Of a DNA stretch of 64,000 nucleotides, positions 22,615 through 33,847 are shown piece after piece. Under the pieces are notes generated by a model. It made no database searches, was not told the origin of the DNA, and saw only the letters and a program-made list of their open reading frames with translations. This DNA comes from Thermothelomyces thermophilus ATCC 42464. Its lineage: Eukaryota > Ascomycota > Sordariomycetes > Sordariales > Chaetomiaceae. Within the stretch, counting starts at the first letter, position 1. Each line of letters starts with the position of its first letter. Position numbers and translations under genes: made by a program. The stretch spans positions 3,162,001-3,226,000 of the forward strand of contig NC_016476.1 of the NCBI RefSeq assembly GCF_000226095.1, written 5' to 3'.

Positions 22615-24029
22615 CTGGAGTGTTGGGAGTGGGGGTGGCGTGCTTGACGGGGTCCTGCGCTGATCCATCCGCCGAACGAGAGCAATGTCTTGGCATAATG
22701 CAACACGCCAAGGAAAGGGAGCCTCCAAAGACGACTGCGCAAAGCCTCATTATTCTCACAAGTCGTCTATTGTGGTTAACGTTACCACACTTGCGGACTC
22801 TCCACGTAAGCCGTCCAATCAATGAATGTACACTACGGTGCTCATCGGACAACGAGAAGGGGATCAGAGATCTACGAGTGGGTCGAGCGCGAGAGAGAAG
22901 AGACCGACTAGTTTTTTTCCCTCTTCCTCTTCTTTTCAGTTCCGCTCCCTCCAACGCTTATTATGAACAAGTACACACATACATACCTCTTGACCATCAG
23001 CAGCCTAAGTCATTAGTGTAGGACCCCTGGTATTGGGTACATACCTACATACAGTACATACACTACGCAGCACACAATAACGAGCAACGTAGCCACTGGA
23101 AGAGTGATGTCTGAAAGGTGGTAGAGCGTCCTGTATCAATGGAACCTTAACCAACTTCTCGGGCCCGGCAACAACGAGTCGAGCCGCCGGAGTACGTCAG
23201 ACTGTGAAACCGCCTCTGTTCGCCTTGCAAAGGTCTCAGTGAAAAGGGCTAATAGGTACACGACATATGCATCGCATGCGATCTATATACGCGTATATTT
23301 TTCTCTCGTCGTCCCTCCCTCTGACTAACGCTGGGAGGGAAGAGGGGTGAAGGAGGAGGAGGGAAGGGAAGGGAGGGGCGGGGAGGGGCCGGAACCCATC
23401 GACGAGAGTAAAAACTTGGGAGGGACCCGTGCCACCCCTCCCATCCGGCGTCGTACTCGATCTCATCTCGCTCATGATCCCAGCACATCCGAAGCACACC
23501 GCCCCGCCTAGCGAGCGTGATGTCCGCCCATCTCTCTCAGGCCCCAACCCCCTCCCCTACACACGGTGCGTTTGTGGATGCTTACCGCCTCCCCGGTAGC
23601 GAGATGGTATATGTATGTATGTACATACACGCTCTGTACAGAGGCAGTGTGTGCGGGTGTGTGAAGCGTTGCATACCGGTATTGTGTATACCCGAATTTG
23701 TATGTACCTTCTCTGGACCCGGGCTGGTTCGACCCATCGCCGTGTGGTTTTTCGTAAGCCCCACAGGAAATCCCACGAGCTCACTCATCAACGACAGGCC
23801 ACGCGAAAGCTGGCCTCGTCAGTGACGGCCAGGCGCCACGGCGGGGTCAGAGCCAATCAAGCATCCTGGGACACTTGCTTCGACCTCTGTCACACCGATT
23901 ATCCCTCTGCCTCGAGACATTGTCAAATCTGAATCAAACGTGGGTAGAAATGAACTGTGTTGATTCTCCTGAAATCTAGAACTTTGACTTAAGCGAGGGT
24001 AAAAGAATATGTGTTCAAGAAAACAACGT
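22615..24029. other. Non-coding remainder of the island
   Basis: GC-balanced, without a supported gene. Contains ACATAC-type microsatellites (about 22972-23062 and 23612-23630), a purine-rich tract (23333-23390) and short open frames without domains. If the island is a reverse-transcribed RNA, this would be 3' untranslated or read-through sequence. Confidence 0.45.
23333..23390 (+). repeat. Purine-rich tract with G-quadruplex pattern
   Basis: Nearly pure G/A on the plus strand; 23361-23388 has six G-runs of three or more separated by one or two bases. Confidence 0.7.
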
Positions 24030-24063
24030 AAAAAAAAAAAAGAAGAAGAAGAAGAAGAAGAAG
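24030..24063 (+). repeat. A12 plus GAA-repeat tail of the island
   Basis: Twelve A (24030-24041) then seven GAA units and a G. Lies two bases before the right-hand target duplication. Confidence 0.85.
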
Positions 24064-24065
24064 TT

Positions 24066-24075
24066 TAGTTTATAA
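24066..24075 (+). repeat. Right copy of 10-bp target duplication (TAGTTTATAA)
   Basis: Continues directly into GCCTAAGGATAAAGTAGC, the LINE sequence that follows this site in LINE-2 (51994 onward). Confidence 0.85.
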
Positions 24076-27000
24076 GCCTAAGGATAAAGTAGCTATTCTA
24101 ATAGTTAAGTAATTCTTAGTTAACTAATAAGACTATTTAATAGAGAAAAACTAATATAGGGTAACCTTTCTAGCCTTAGGGGAGAGGGGGTTTAAACTTT
24201 AGTTAATCTATAATAATAAAAGGAAGTAGGCCTTTTTATAAGACCTATTAACCTTACCCTAGCTATCTTACCCCTAAGTTCTTATAGGTAACTTTAACCT
24301 TTACTACCTAGTCTAAGACCTATTTAATAGGCTTAGCCTAGGGGCTAGGGACCTCCTTAGCCTTATATACTAGTAGGACCTTAATCTATATATACCCTAT
24401 AGCTAGGTCACTAGGGCCCCCTAGGGGGACTAACGTAGCCGGCCTTCTATAATAGACCTATTCTAGGCCTTGACTAGGCTAGAAGCGACCTATAGAGATA
24501 TTATAAAATATAGGAAATCTAACTACTACCTATAGGCCCTAAATATTTCCCTCTAGGGGACTAATAGGCCCGTACTAGCTAGTAAAGGGTAGGACTAGAA
24601 GAGCCTAGATAAGGAGGTCGTATAGGCTAAGGCGGCCTACCTCCTACTCTAGCTTAGTAGGTAGGTATCGGCCCTGGCCGGGCCTATCTTCCGGGGCCTA
24701 GAGGAGCTTCTATAGGCCTTTGACAGGCTTATAGAGGCCCTCGAAGAGATAGCTATAGTCTTAGCCCCGGCAAAGAAGGCTAGTATAGGTGGTAAACGAG
24801 CTTAGTAGTAGACAAAGGAGGTTCGAGAGGCCTGGAAGAGGGCTAAGGAGGTAGAGAGGGCCTATAGGGGCACCCTAAACCCCTATATATAGGAAGCACT
24901 TCGGCAGGCCCTATAAGACTAGGCTAAGACTATTATAGCTACAAAGACTAAGAGCTAGAGGGCTACGTTATAGGAGGTAACTAACTAGCCGGACTTATTA
25001 TAGAGACTAGAGTAGTAGGTAAGGCTATAAAGCTACCTACTAGTTAACCTTCTAAAGCTCCCGGCCTTCGAAGGAAGGCTTATAACCTACTAATAGAAGG
25101 CTAGAGCACTAGCCGATAAGTTCTTTCTAAACCTAGAAGTAGACCTATTAGATATTGACGACCTAGATCTAAACGATTACTAAGAGCCAAAGTTCGAAAT
25201 AAGCTAAAAGGTTATAGTAGGTAAAGTTAAGGTAGTACTAGCTAGGGCGGCCCTATAGAAAGCCCTAGGGGAGGACCTCTTCCCTATAGGTCTATTAAAG
25301 GCCTATAGGTAGCCGCTCTACCAGATATTAGCAAAACTAGCCTTAGAGAGCCTACGGCTTGGCTGTTTTCCGGCCTGGTTTAAAAGGGCTAAAATAGTAG
25401 TCCTCTATAAGCCTGGCAAACCCCTATAAGCCTACTTTACCCTAGGTAGCTATAGGCCTATAGCGCTCCTACTAATAGTAGGCAAGGTATTAAAGGCTAT
25501 AGTCGCTTAGAAGGTAACGGCTATTATAGAGGCCTATAGGCTTCTCCTGGCTAAATAAATAGGTAACTAGGAATATAGGTCTATAGAACTAGCTATTCGG
25601 CTTATTATAGCTTAGGTCTAGGAGGCTTAGAGGTATAAGGCAGCTACCTCCCTCCTATAGCTTGACATCTTAGGGGCTTTTGACACTATTAACTATACCT
25701 AGCTATTAGCCACTTTACAGAGCTAGGGCTTCCCAAAGTAGGTAGTAGTCTAGGTTAGGGAGTAGCTATAAGATAGGGTAGCTATCCTTTACTTTGATAG
25801 TTAGGAAATAAAGGATATAGTAGTAAGGGTTAAGGTCCTATAGGGGTTACCCTTCTCTCCTATACTATTTATCTTCTATATAGCCTCCCTTTACTAGGTT
25901 ATTTACTAGGCTAGCCCTATAGTTAGTCTAATAGGCTTTACTAACGATACTAACCTCCTAGCCTTTAGGAGGGCTAAGGAGGCCTATAATAGCTAGCTAT
26001 AGAGGGCCTAGAAGGCCTACCTTTAGTAGGCTAGGACCTAGGGTATAGCTTTTGCCCTAGAAAAGTACGAGCTTATCTACTTTAATAGGGGTTAGAAATA
26101 GTAGTTATAACTACTAGAGCTCCAAGGGCCGGGGGGGGGTCCATTACTATAGCCTTATTATAGTCGGCTAGATTCCTTAGGGTCTAGCTAGACTAAAGGC
26201 TATAATAGGGCCCTTACTATATAAAGGTAGCTAAGAAGTTAGAAACCTAGGAGTTTGCCCTAACTAGGCTTACTATAAAGACCTAGGGCCCTAGCCTCCT
26301 ATAGGCCTATAAGGTCTATACTAAGTATATCTATAGTGCCTTAGCCTATAGAGCCTCGAACTTCTATAAGCCTACTAAGCCAGGGGGTAAGCTAAAAGGC
26401 CCTATTAGGGAACTATTAAAGGCCTAATATAAGGCCCTTTAAGTAGTTACTAGGGCCTATAAGGCTACCCCTATCTAATGCCTCGAAATAGAAGCCTAGG
26501 TACTACCCCTCGACCTTTATCTTAACAAGAGGCTAGCCGACTTTAAAGCCAAACTTAACTAACTACTCTTATAGACTAGGGCAGGTCTAGGGGCCTCCTA
26601 GGTCCCTATAAGGGCTCTTATCTAATAGGCCTATAATAGGCTAAGCTAGAGGTTCCAGAAGAGAAGGGCTAGGGCAAGGGGCTAGGAGCTGAAGCCTATA
26701 GCCCTAGAGGTAGCAAGGTTAACGGTCCGGCAGTAGGTTTAGGAGGGCTGTAGAGGGGGTTAACCCCCCCTATAGACCCTATAAAGAAGGCTACAGGCTA
26801 CGGAACTAGCCGTATTAGCTAGCTAGAGCAACCGTTAGAAGGCCGACCAAGCCGGTAGGAGGATATAGCACGTATTAGATAAGGACCCTCTACACCTAGT
26901 TTTTAAGGGGAAGGCCTATAAAGGCACTAGGGCCTAATAAAGGCCTAGAGCTCCCTATTAGTATAGGCCTATATAGGGGCTATTAGCCTCTGTAACTTCC

Positions 27001-27463
27001 TTTTTAGGGTTTAAGTCCCAGGGGTCAGTACCCCCTACTATGCCTATAGCTAGGGGAGGGAAACTATAGAGTACCTAGTCGTATAGTGCCCGAACCTACT
27101 AAGAAGCCGAACGTAGGAACTCTGAGAAATACGGTCGTAAAGGGACCTAGACCTTGTTCTACGGGGTATAGGGACCTGTAACTATCGTTTGGCAAGGAGG
27201 GTTCTATAGTGGCTAATAGACCTAGGGAGGCTCCCGGAATATTGCCTCGTAAGGAGGCTAGACCGGGAGGGAAGGCCTTTATAGGGCTATTCTAGCCACT
27301 TCTCCTTTTCTTTATAGTGTATTAGTACCCTGGATTAGGCGTTAGAGGCGGGACAGAGGTTTTTATCCGGCCTATTAGGCACGGTTTCCTTTATATATAA
27401 CTAGAGAGGCTCTAGCATGCTTATTAGTATAATGGTATAGGACTAATAATAATAATAATAATA

Positions 27464-28756
27464 CTATATTATTAAGGCTCTAGGTATATCATTAGCTATA
27501 CTATTTAACTAGTAAACTAGGATAAGAGTATCTATTTCTATGATAAAGTATACTAAAGAGGTACTATTAGAAATACTTTAATAGGAAAAGTAGTCTATAG
27601 AGCTCTCGTTTAGTAAGGTTATACTATTTCTCTGCCTTAGACTATATCCTACTCTTAAATTAGTATAGGTATCTCTTCTCATTAGGGCCGACTTATTTAA
27701 TAACTCCTCCCTAACTAAAAAGACTTATATTAGTCATTAGGTATATATATCTAACTATACCTAGGGTTATTAAAAATAAGTAGTATAAAGACTAGGGTAG
27801 TGGTTATTTAGGTTTAAAGTTCCTTTATAGCCTACTATTAAGTAGGGCCCTATTCCTAATAGGTATTCTTCTTTATTAGGTTATATAATAGCTAAGTAAT
27901 GATAGTAAAGTGCTTTATTTAGATTTAGTAGTGGCTAACAATCCCTAAGAAAGTATAAATATCCTTTAAATCTAAATAAGCAATTTACTTAAGGATTTTT
28001 ATAACTTTAATATTATTAGGTAATCGCCCTTTAGGTATATAAAGGTAGCTAAGTAATACTACTTATAGTTAGCACTATTAGGATTTCCTAGCTATAATAG
28101 TAACTCTAGTAAGTTTAGCGTTTAAGAGAACTATATTAACGTTTTAGAGATATTTAACTATAAACTTTTATAACCTAAGGATAACTTTTTCCCTATTATA
28201 GTTAGACTATAGCCCCTTTATATAGATATTATCTAGATAAACACGGTAGATATCTAGAATCAGGTTCTAAAAGATCTAGGTCATTACTTATTAGAACTAG
28301 GCAATAGAGTTTATTCTACCTATAGGGAGGGTATATATCTGGAAAAGGCTAATAGGCATTTAAAAGGTAATAAGATCCTGGCTCTATTTATTAAAGCTAA
28401 CTCAGTTATATCTAGAAAAGAGGTCTAAGAGGGAGATAACTTTATAATCCCTAAAGTCCTTACTAAATTCCTCTATAGCTAGTAGTATAAATATATCTTA
28501 TATAGTTATAGTATTAGCTTTCTAGGTATTATTAATTAGCTAGAGACTATTATTCTTTTTAAGAATTAAAAACTAGTTATTATAGTAGCTCCTATAGCTA
28601 GGCTTAATAATCCTATATTAAACCCTCTACTTTAGAAGATTAATAACCTTTAATATTAATAGCTTTAAGATAGAGATACTCTTTAATTACTATATTATAT
28701 AGGGAATAGTCTGGATAACCTAAGGGGGAATAATATTAGGGTAAATCTACCTATAT
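27464..28756 (-). mobile_element. Gypsy-3 fragment with reverse transcriptase (minus strand)
   Basis: On the minus strand about 28600-28100 reads as broken gypsy reverse transcriptase: EEFSKDFRDYKVISLLDLFSR is the spacing of the fungal EEFAxxFxGxxxxSLxDFFSGYDQ region, followed by LDNIYIKG where LDDIGVKG is usual (Asp to Asn, a G-to-A change). It lies between the 3' end of LINE-1 and the 3' end of LINE-5. The segments at 48918-50144 and 55389-56615 are probably upstream parts of the same or a sister element, now separated by nested LINEs. Confidence 0.6.
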
Positions 28757-29722
28757 TTATTATTATTATTATTATTAATCCTATACTACTATACTAATAA
28801 ATATACTAGAGCCTCTTTAGTTATATATAAAGGAAACTATACCTAATAGGCTAGATAAAAACCTCTATCCCGGCTTTAACGCCTAATCTAGAATACTAAT
28901 ATACTATAAAGGAAAAAAAGAAGTAGCTAGAATAGCCCTATAGAGGCCTTACCCCCTGGTCTAGCCTCCTTATAAGGCGGTATTCCGGAAGCCTCCTTAG
29001 GTCTATTAGCCACTATAGAACCCTCCTTACTAAACGATGGTTATAGGCCCCTATACCCTGTGAAACGAGGTCTAGGTCCCTTTATAACCGTATTTCCTAG
29101 GAGTCCTACGTTCGGCTTTTTAGTAGGTTTAGGTACTAAATAACTAGGTATTTAATAGTCTCCCTCCCCTAGCTATAGGCATAGTAAGGGGTACTAACCC
29201 CTAGGACTTAAACCCTAAATAGGAAGTGATAGAGGCCGATAGCCCCTATATAGGCCTATATTAATAAGGAGCTCTAGGCCTTTATTAGGCCCTAGTACCT
29301 TTATAAGCCTTTCCCTATAAAAACTAGGTATAGGGGGTCCTTATCTAATATATACTATATCCTCCTACTAGCTTAGTCAGCCTTCTAATAGTTGCTCTAG
29401 CTAGCTACTATAGTTAGTTCTATAGCCTATAGCCTTCTTTATAGGGTCTATAGGGGGGGTTAACCCTATCTATAGCCCTCCTAAACCTATTACTAGACCA
29501 TTAACCTTACTACCTCTAGGGCTATAGGCTTTAGCTCCTAGCCTTTTACCCTAGCCCTTCTCTTCTAGAACCTCTAACTTAGCCTATTATAGGCCTATTA
29601 GATAAGAGCCCTTATAAGGACCTAAGGAGCCTCTAAGCCTATCCTAGTCTATAGGAGTAGCTAGTTAAGTTTAGCTTTAAAGTCGGCTAACCTCTTATTA
29701 AGGTAGAGGTCAAGGGGTAGTA
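28757..29722 (-). mobile_element. LINE-5, 3' segment (minus strand)
   Basis: Begins on the plus strand with TTA repeats (the reverse of the AAT tail) and reads back through the Cys/His end region. Interrupted at 29722 by chromovirus E1. Continues at 37331-37496 and 44866 to about 48917; the three pieces sum to about 5.2 kb, the full LINE length. Confidence 0.85.
29718..29722 (+). repeat. Target duplication TAGTA, left of chromovirus E1
   Basis: Same five bases as 37331-37335 on the other side of the element. The uninterrupted LINE reads GGTAGTACCTAGGC, with TAGTA once. Confidence 0.85.
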
Positions 29723-30174
29723 TATGACGAACCTAGCTCAGACTGCTTCTAAAAGGGTTTAGACAAAGGTAGATTAAGCGGGACAAACAGGCAGGTCGTC
29801 TAAGGGATTCGGTAAAGCCAAAGGGTTTATAACAACACTAGAGTTGTCTCTTATAGTAATTAGCAATACTTGGTATAAGTACTGTGATTATAGGTTGCTA
29901 TCACTGGTAAACTCCTAGAGTCTACTATAACGAGTGACTATTTATATGTATATATACTTCTGTCGATCGCTTATAGTCCTTTTCTATCCTGTCCTTAGAT
30001 TGCCTTTGGTAGCTAGCTATCCTCTGCTATCTTTCCCTTTTGGCAATTGTTTGCCCGTAGTAGCCCGCGCTCCTTAGCGATCCTATGTTAGCCTTGCTTT
30101 GTGCCCTTCTTAATTAGTGGCTTATTTAGCCTGCTATACCTTACTAGGTTGTGGTATATAGTTAGCTTGTAATA
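29723..30174 (-). repeat. E1 left LTR (3' LTR in element sense)
   Basis: 452 bp, aligns over its whole length with 36879-37330. Plus-strand ends read TATGACG...TAATA, where the other copy has TGTGACA...GTGACA; the terminal TG has become TA. Confidence 0.9.
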
Positions 30175-30296
30175 TAATACCCTCTCTTTAGGGCTTTTGA
30201 CCTAAAAGCTTCTTATGACTTGTTTTAAATATTACTAATACCCCCTTTTCCCTAGTAGGTGACGTCCTTCTTTTGCTAGTTTCTTTTTGCTATAGC

Positions 30297-30960
30297 TAAT
30301 TGTATTCCTAGGAATTGTCGCGATCTTAAACGTGAACGATATACTATTGCTATTAAGATTAAGTAAGAGGGTTATAAGGTCGCTATACCTTATAAGCGTT
30401 ATTAGAATATAAAGCTATAAAAGTGTTATATAATGATAGAGGGTTTAAATAAGTGTTAAAACTATATTTATATAGGTAAGAAGTGTAGTGGTTCGAATAT
30501 TACAGATGCCTATAGGTTCTTTGTTATTTTCCTTTATAGTCTTAGGTTACTAACTATCTTAGTCCTTTTAAATTTGTTAGAGTAGGAGAAGGTTTTAAGG
30601 GAGATTATTAAGACCGAGGCATTACTTGCTTAGACGCTAAGCCGTTTAAGTTAATTGTATTATTTATAGCAATCTCTATACGATCGTAGTACCGAAGTTT
30701 TTCGTTATAGTATAGCTTGTCTAGAAGAGGAGGAAGAACTAGATACTCCTCTACCGATGTCGGAGACGTAGACCCTCACGGGTTAGGCTTAGGTATTAGG
30801 TACTTTTGACGTGCTTGATTAGGAGTCGATTAGGTTAGATTCTAATCCTAATTCTAGCGGGTTCCCCTCTTTTTCTATCGGGGAATAGGCTTTAGAGCTA
30901 GTTCTTATAGCTAATTAGGATTCTATTAGTAGAACTACTCTAGTTTCTTAGGGTAATTTA
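30297..30960 (+). pseudogene. Antisense frame in E1: Cys-rich and coiled-coil-like
   Basis: Read on the plus strand, opposite to gag-pol, one frame stays largely open apart from RIP-type TAG/TAA. It begins near NCIPRNCRDLKRERYTI, has a Cys cluster further on (KCQNYIYIGKKCSGSN, with a Tyr where CxxC would place a Cys, a likely TGT-to-TAT change) and then a charged, Leu-rich helical stretch with an acidic run EEEEELDTPLP. The pattern resembles antisense frames with a zinc-cluster-like motif and a coiled coil that I recall beside fungal gypsy elements. Function unknown. Start and end are approximate. Confidence 0.5.
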
Positions 30961-33847
30961 GGTTCTTAATAGGTTCTTATAAGTTATCTTCTAGTCTAAA
31001 ATTAAGCTATTTAACTAGGTACTATAGTTCTCTATTAATAATACATAAATCTAGAATTTCTTCGATGTCCTATTCTTCCTTTTTATCCTTTGCTTTGATG
31101 TATATAGCAATTTTAGCGTTTTTTGGTACTAGTTCGAGAAGTGAAATATAAAAAACATTTATCTATAGTTATATAGATAACGGTAACGATAGTCGATAGT
31201 TAGATGTCGAAATTCGTTCTTCGATAATAAAGGGTCCGACCTTCTTAAAGTCTAGCTTTATATTTAGTCGTTTGGTTTATAAGTTTTGTGTGATTAGGTA
31301 GACTTTGTCTCCCCTCTCTAGGCGAGGTTCCTTAAGCCTATGTTTGTCGTAGTAATTTTTTATTCTGGTCCTGATAAACTCGAGTTCCTTTTTAAGTTTC
31401 TTATGTAGTATATATATTTGTTCTACTTTAACTACTGCTCTTGGTATTATAATCTCTAGTCTTTACCTAAGGTCTGCTTTATATCTATAGTTTGCGAAGA
31501 ATGGTATAACTTTGGTTATTTCCGTTGGCGTCGTATTGTAAGCGAGTTATACTATTAGTAATAGTATAACCTAATCGTCTTGCTAGTAGTTAATATAAGA
31601 ATGGAGATATTACTTGATAACTTAGTTTAGTCGCTCTATTTGTCTGTTAGTCTATAGGTAATATGTTATTAATAGCTTGTTATTAATGCCTAATCGTTAT
31701 ATTAATGCTTGCTAGAACTTTAATACGAACTTAGTGTCTCTATTGGTAATCTATTCTTGTAGCTAAGTATATACTAATATAACTTGCTAATAGATTATAT
31801 CTGCTAGCTGTTTAGCTATCTAGGATTCTTTATAGGGAAAGAAGTATATCTATTTAGTTAGGTAATCTACTATAGTAAGGATGCTATTATAGATTACTCC
31901 TATGGCCGTGTCCTTAGATTTTGGCAGCTTTATAATGAAGTCTATTATAACTAAGCTCTATAGTTTGTTAGCTATTAATAATAGCTAAAGTAGCCTATAT
32001 AGCTTATATTATACCGTTTTGCTTTAATTACAAATGTCGTAGTTCTATATAACTTCCTTAATTTATACTATTAACTATAGAAAGTCGTAGTATTTCTTGA
32101 CTTGTGCAATAGTCTTTATAACTCCTTTATATCCTCCGAGTTTCGACTTGTAGAGTTCTCGAATCATCTATAGCTATTGATCTTTGTCGTAGATATACGC
32201 TTTGCCTCGGTATTAAAGTTTCCTATCTCTTTCTTTTACTTTGTTAGGTACTAGTAGTCTAGGTATTGCTTGATACTATGTCTCGTTAATCCTTTCTTCT
32301 CGAAAGATTATATAATATTCTAGGAACAAGTTAAGTAGATTATCTTTTATAGGTGTCTACGTTTTATAATGTAGTGTTCTGTCTGTTTATTTCTTGAATA
32401 ACGGTAGTATTATTTCTATTTATCCTTTTATATGATCTGTTTGTTGGCTTAAGATGTCTGCTTGTACGTTCTCTTTGCCCTTCTTATAGTGGATCTCAAA
32501 GTTGAATTCTATGAGGAATTCTGCCTATTGTATTTGTCGTCTGTTAAGCTCCTTTGTCGTTATAAAGTATTATAAATTCTTATAATCTATATATACTTGT
32601 ACCGATTTAATCGTACCGCTGAGGTATAGTTGCTATTCCTTGAAAGCTTTGACAATTATAAGTAGTTCCTTGTCGTAGATCGGATAATTGAGATATAGTC
32701 TATCGAGCTTTTTCAAAAAGAAGGCTATAGGATGTAGCTTTCTTTGTCTGTCTCGTTATCCTAATTGTCTTCCGATAGTATAGTCTAAAGCGTCCGTTTC
32801 TACCTCGAATGGCTTCTTAGGGTCTAGTAGTATTAGTACTAGATCTTCGGTAATGGTGTCGTAGATTTGTATAAATGCTTGCTTATATTGCTCTTCCTAT
32901 TAGAATTTAGTATTCTTCTTAGTAAGTTTATATAAAGGTTATATAATTGCTCTAAAGTTCTTAATAAATATTTGGTAGAAGTTCGTAAATCTAATGAAAC
33001 TTCGTACTTCTGTGACTGACGTTAGTCGGGGCTAATTCTTGATAGCTTTAACCTTTAAAGGTTCTATCTAGATTTATCCTAGGGATATTTCGTATCCTAA
33101 AAAGATTATCTTCCTAATATAGAATTTGCTCTTTTCCTTGTTAACTAATAGCTTATATATATATAGCGCGTCTAGTACTACTTTTATATACTTCTAGTGT
33201 TCGTCTATTATCTTAGAGAAGATGAGTATATCATTAAGATAATATACTGTAAATTTGTTAAGAAAGGGTCGGATAGCTTGATTAATTAGGGCTTAGAACG
33301 TTATTAGCGCGTTTGTAAGTCTGAATAGTATAACGAGGTACTTGTAGTAGCTATAGGGTGTCCTAAAGGCCGTTTTCTACTTGTCGCCTTCTTTGATCTA
33401 TATATAGTTATAGGCCGATAGTAAGTCAAGATACGTGAAATATTAGGCTCCTGCTAACTAATCTCAGAGCCGTAAGATTAATGGTAACAGGTATTAGTTT
33501 TTTACAATCTATTAAGTTACTAATAGTCAACGTATAACTATAGCTTTCTATCTTTCTTAGGTATAAATAGGATTAGATAGCCTACTAGCGATGTCGATAG
33601 GTAGATATATCCTCTTTAAAGGTTTTCCTCTAAATATTACTTAAGTTCTTTATTCTATATCTAGCTTATATAGTAAATCTTAAAGAACTTTAGTTATACT
33701 CCTTCCTTAAGCTTAATCTTATAATCCTATAGGCCGTATTCTAGTAGTCCTTCTAGATGTTTCGGTTCGAATGCTAGGTGTCCTTTATATTCCTTTGGTA
33801 CTTCCCTAGTCTTGTCTTATCTTTCGGTTTTCTAATAGTATACGAAC

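Larger units (their letters stand above)
21181..24065 (+). mobile_element. GC-rich island inserted in LINE-1, A-rich 3' tail and target duplication
   Basis: A 2.9-kb segment with normal composition and no RIP signature inside a heavily RIP-mutated LINE. Left edge: ends of LINE sequence TAGTTTATAA, then coding sequence begins in mid-frame. Right edge: A12, then GAA repeats, then TT and a second TAGTTTATAA that continues into the next LINE bases. Terminal inverted repeats are absent. Truncated 5' start, A-rich tail and short target duplication are the marks of target-primed reverse transcription of an RNA. The tail differs from the AAT tail of the LINEs here. Alternative: capture of genomic DNA during break repair, with chance overlap. 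Since RIP acts on duplicates, the lack of RIP means insertion after RIP ceased to act here, or that no long duplicate remained. Confidence 0.75.
19311..27463 (+). mobile_element. LINE-1: near full-length non-LTR retrotransposon, split by an insertion
   Basis: Tad1/I-like LINE, about 5.2 kb without the insert. The 5' end is fixed only roughly, by comparison with LINE-2 at 50145. Order: 5' leader (to about 19650), gag-like ORF1 (to about 21150), ORF2 with AP endonuclease (GNFNLYYLV from about 24290) and reverse transcriptase (about 25365-26110), with GFTNDTNLL at 25933 in place of the usual ADD core. A Cys/His end region and AAT repeats (27443-27463) follow. All frames are broken by RIP-type stops. 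The element is interrupted at 21181-24065 by GC-rich DNA. The endonuclease-RT order and AAT tail are seen directly; the clade is inferred. Confidence 0.85.

Noticed and set aside
19300-27480. Target duplication of LINE-1 (TACTATTTTTATAG against TACTATATTATTAAG)
   Set aside because: Several mismatches are not transitions, so I could not support it as a RIP-altered duplication.
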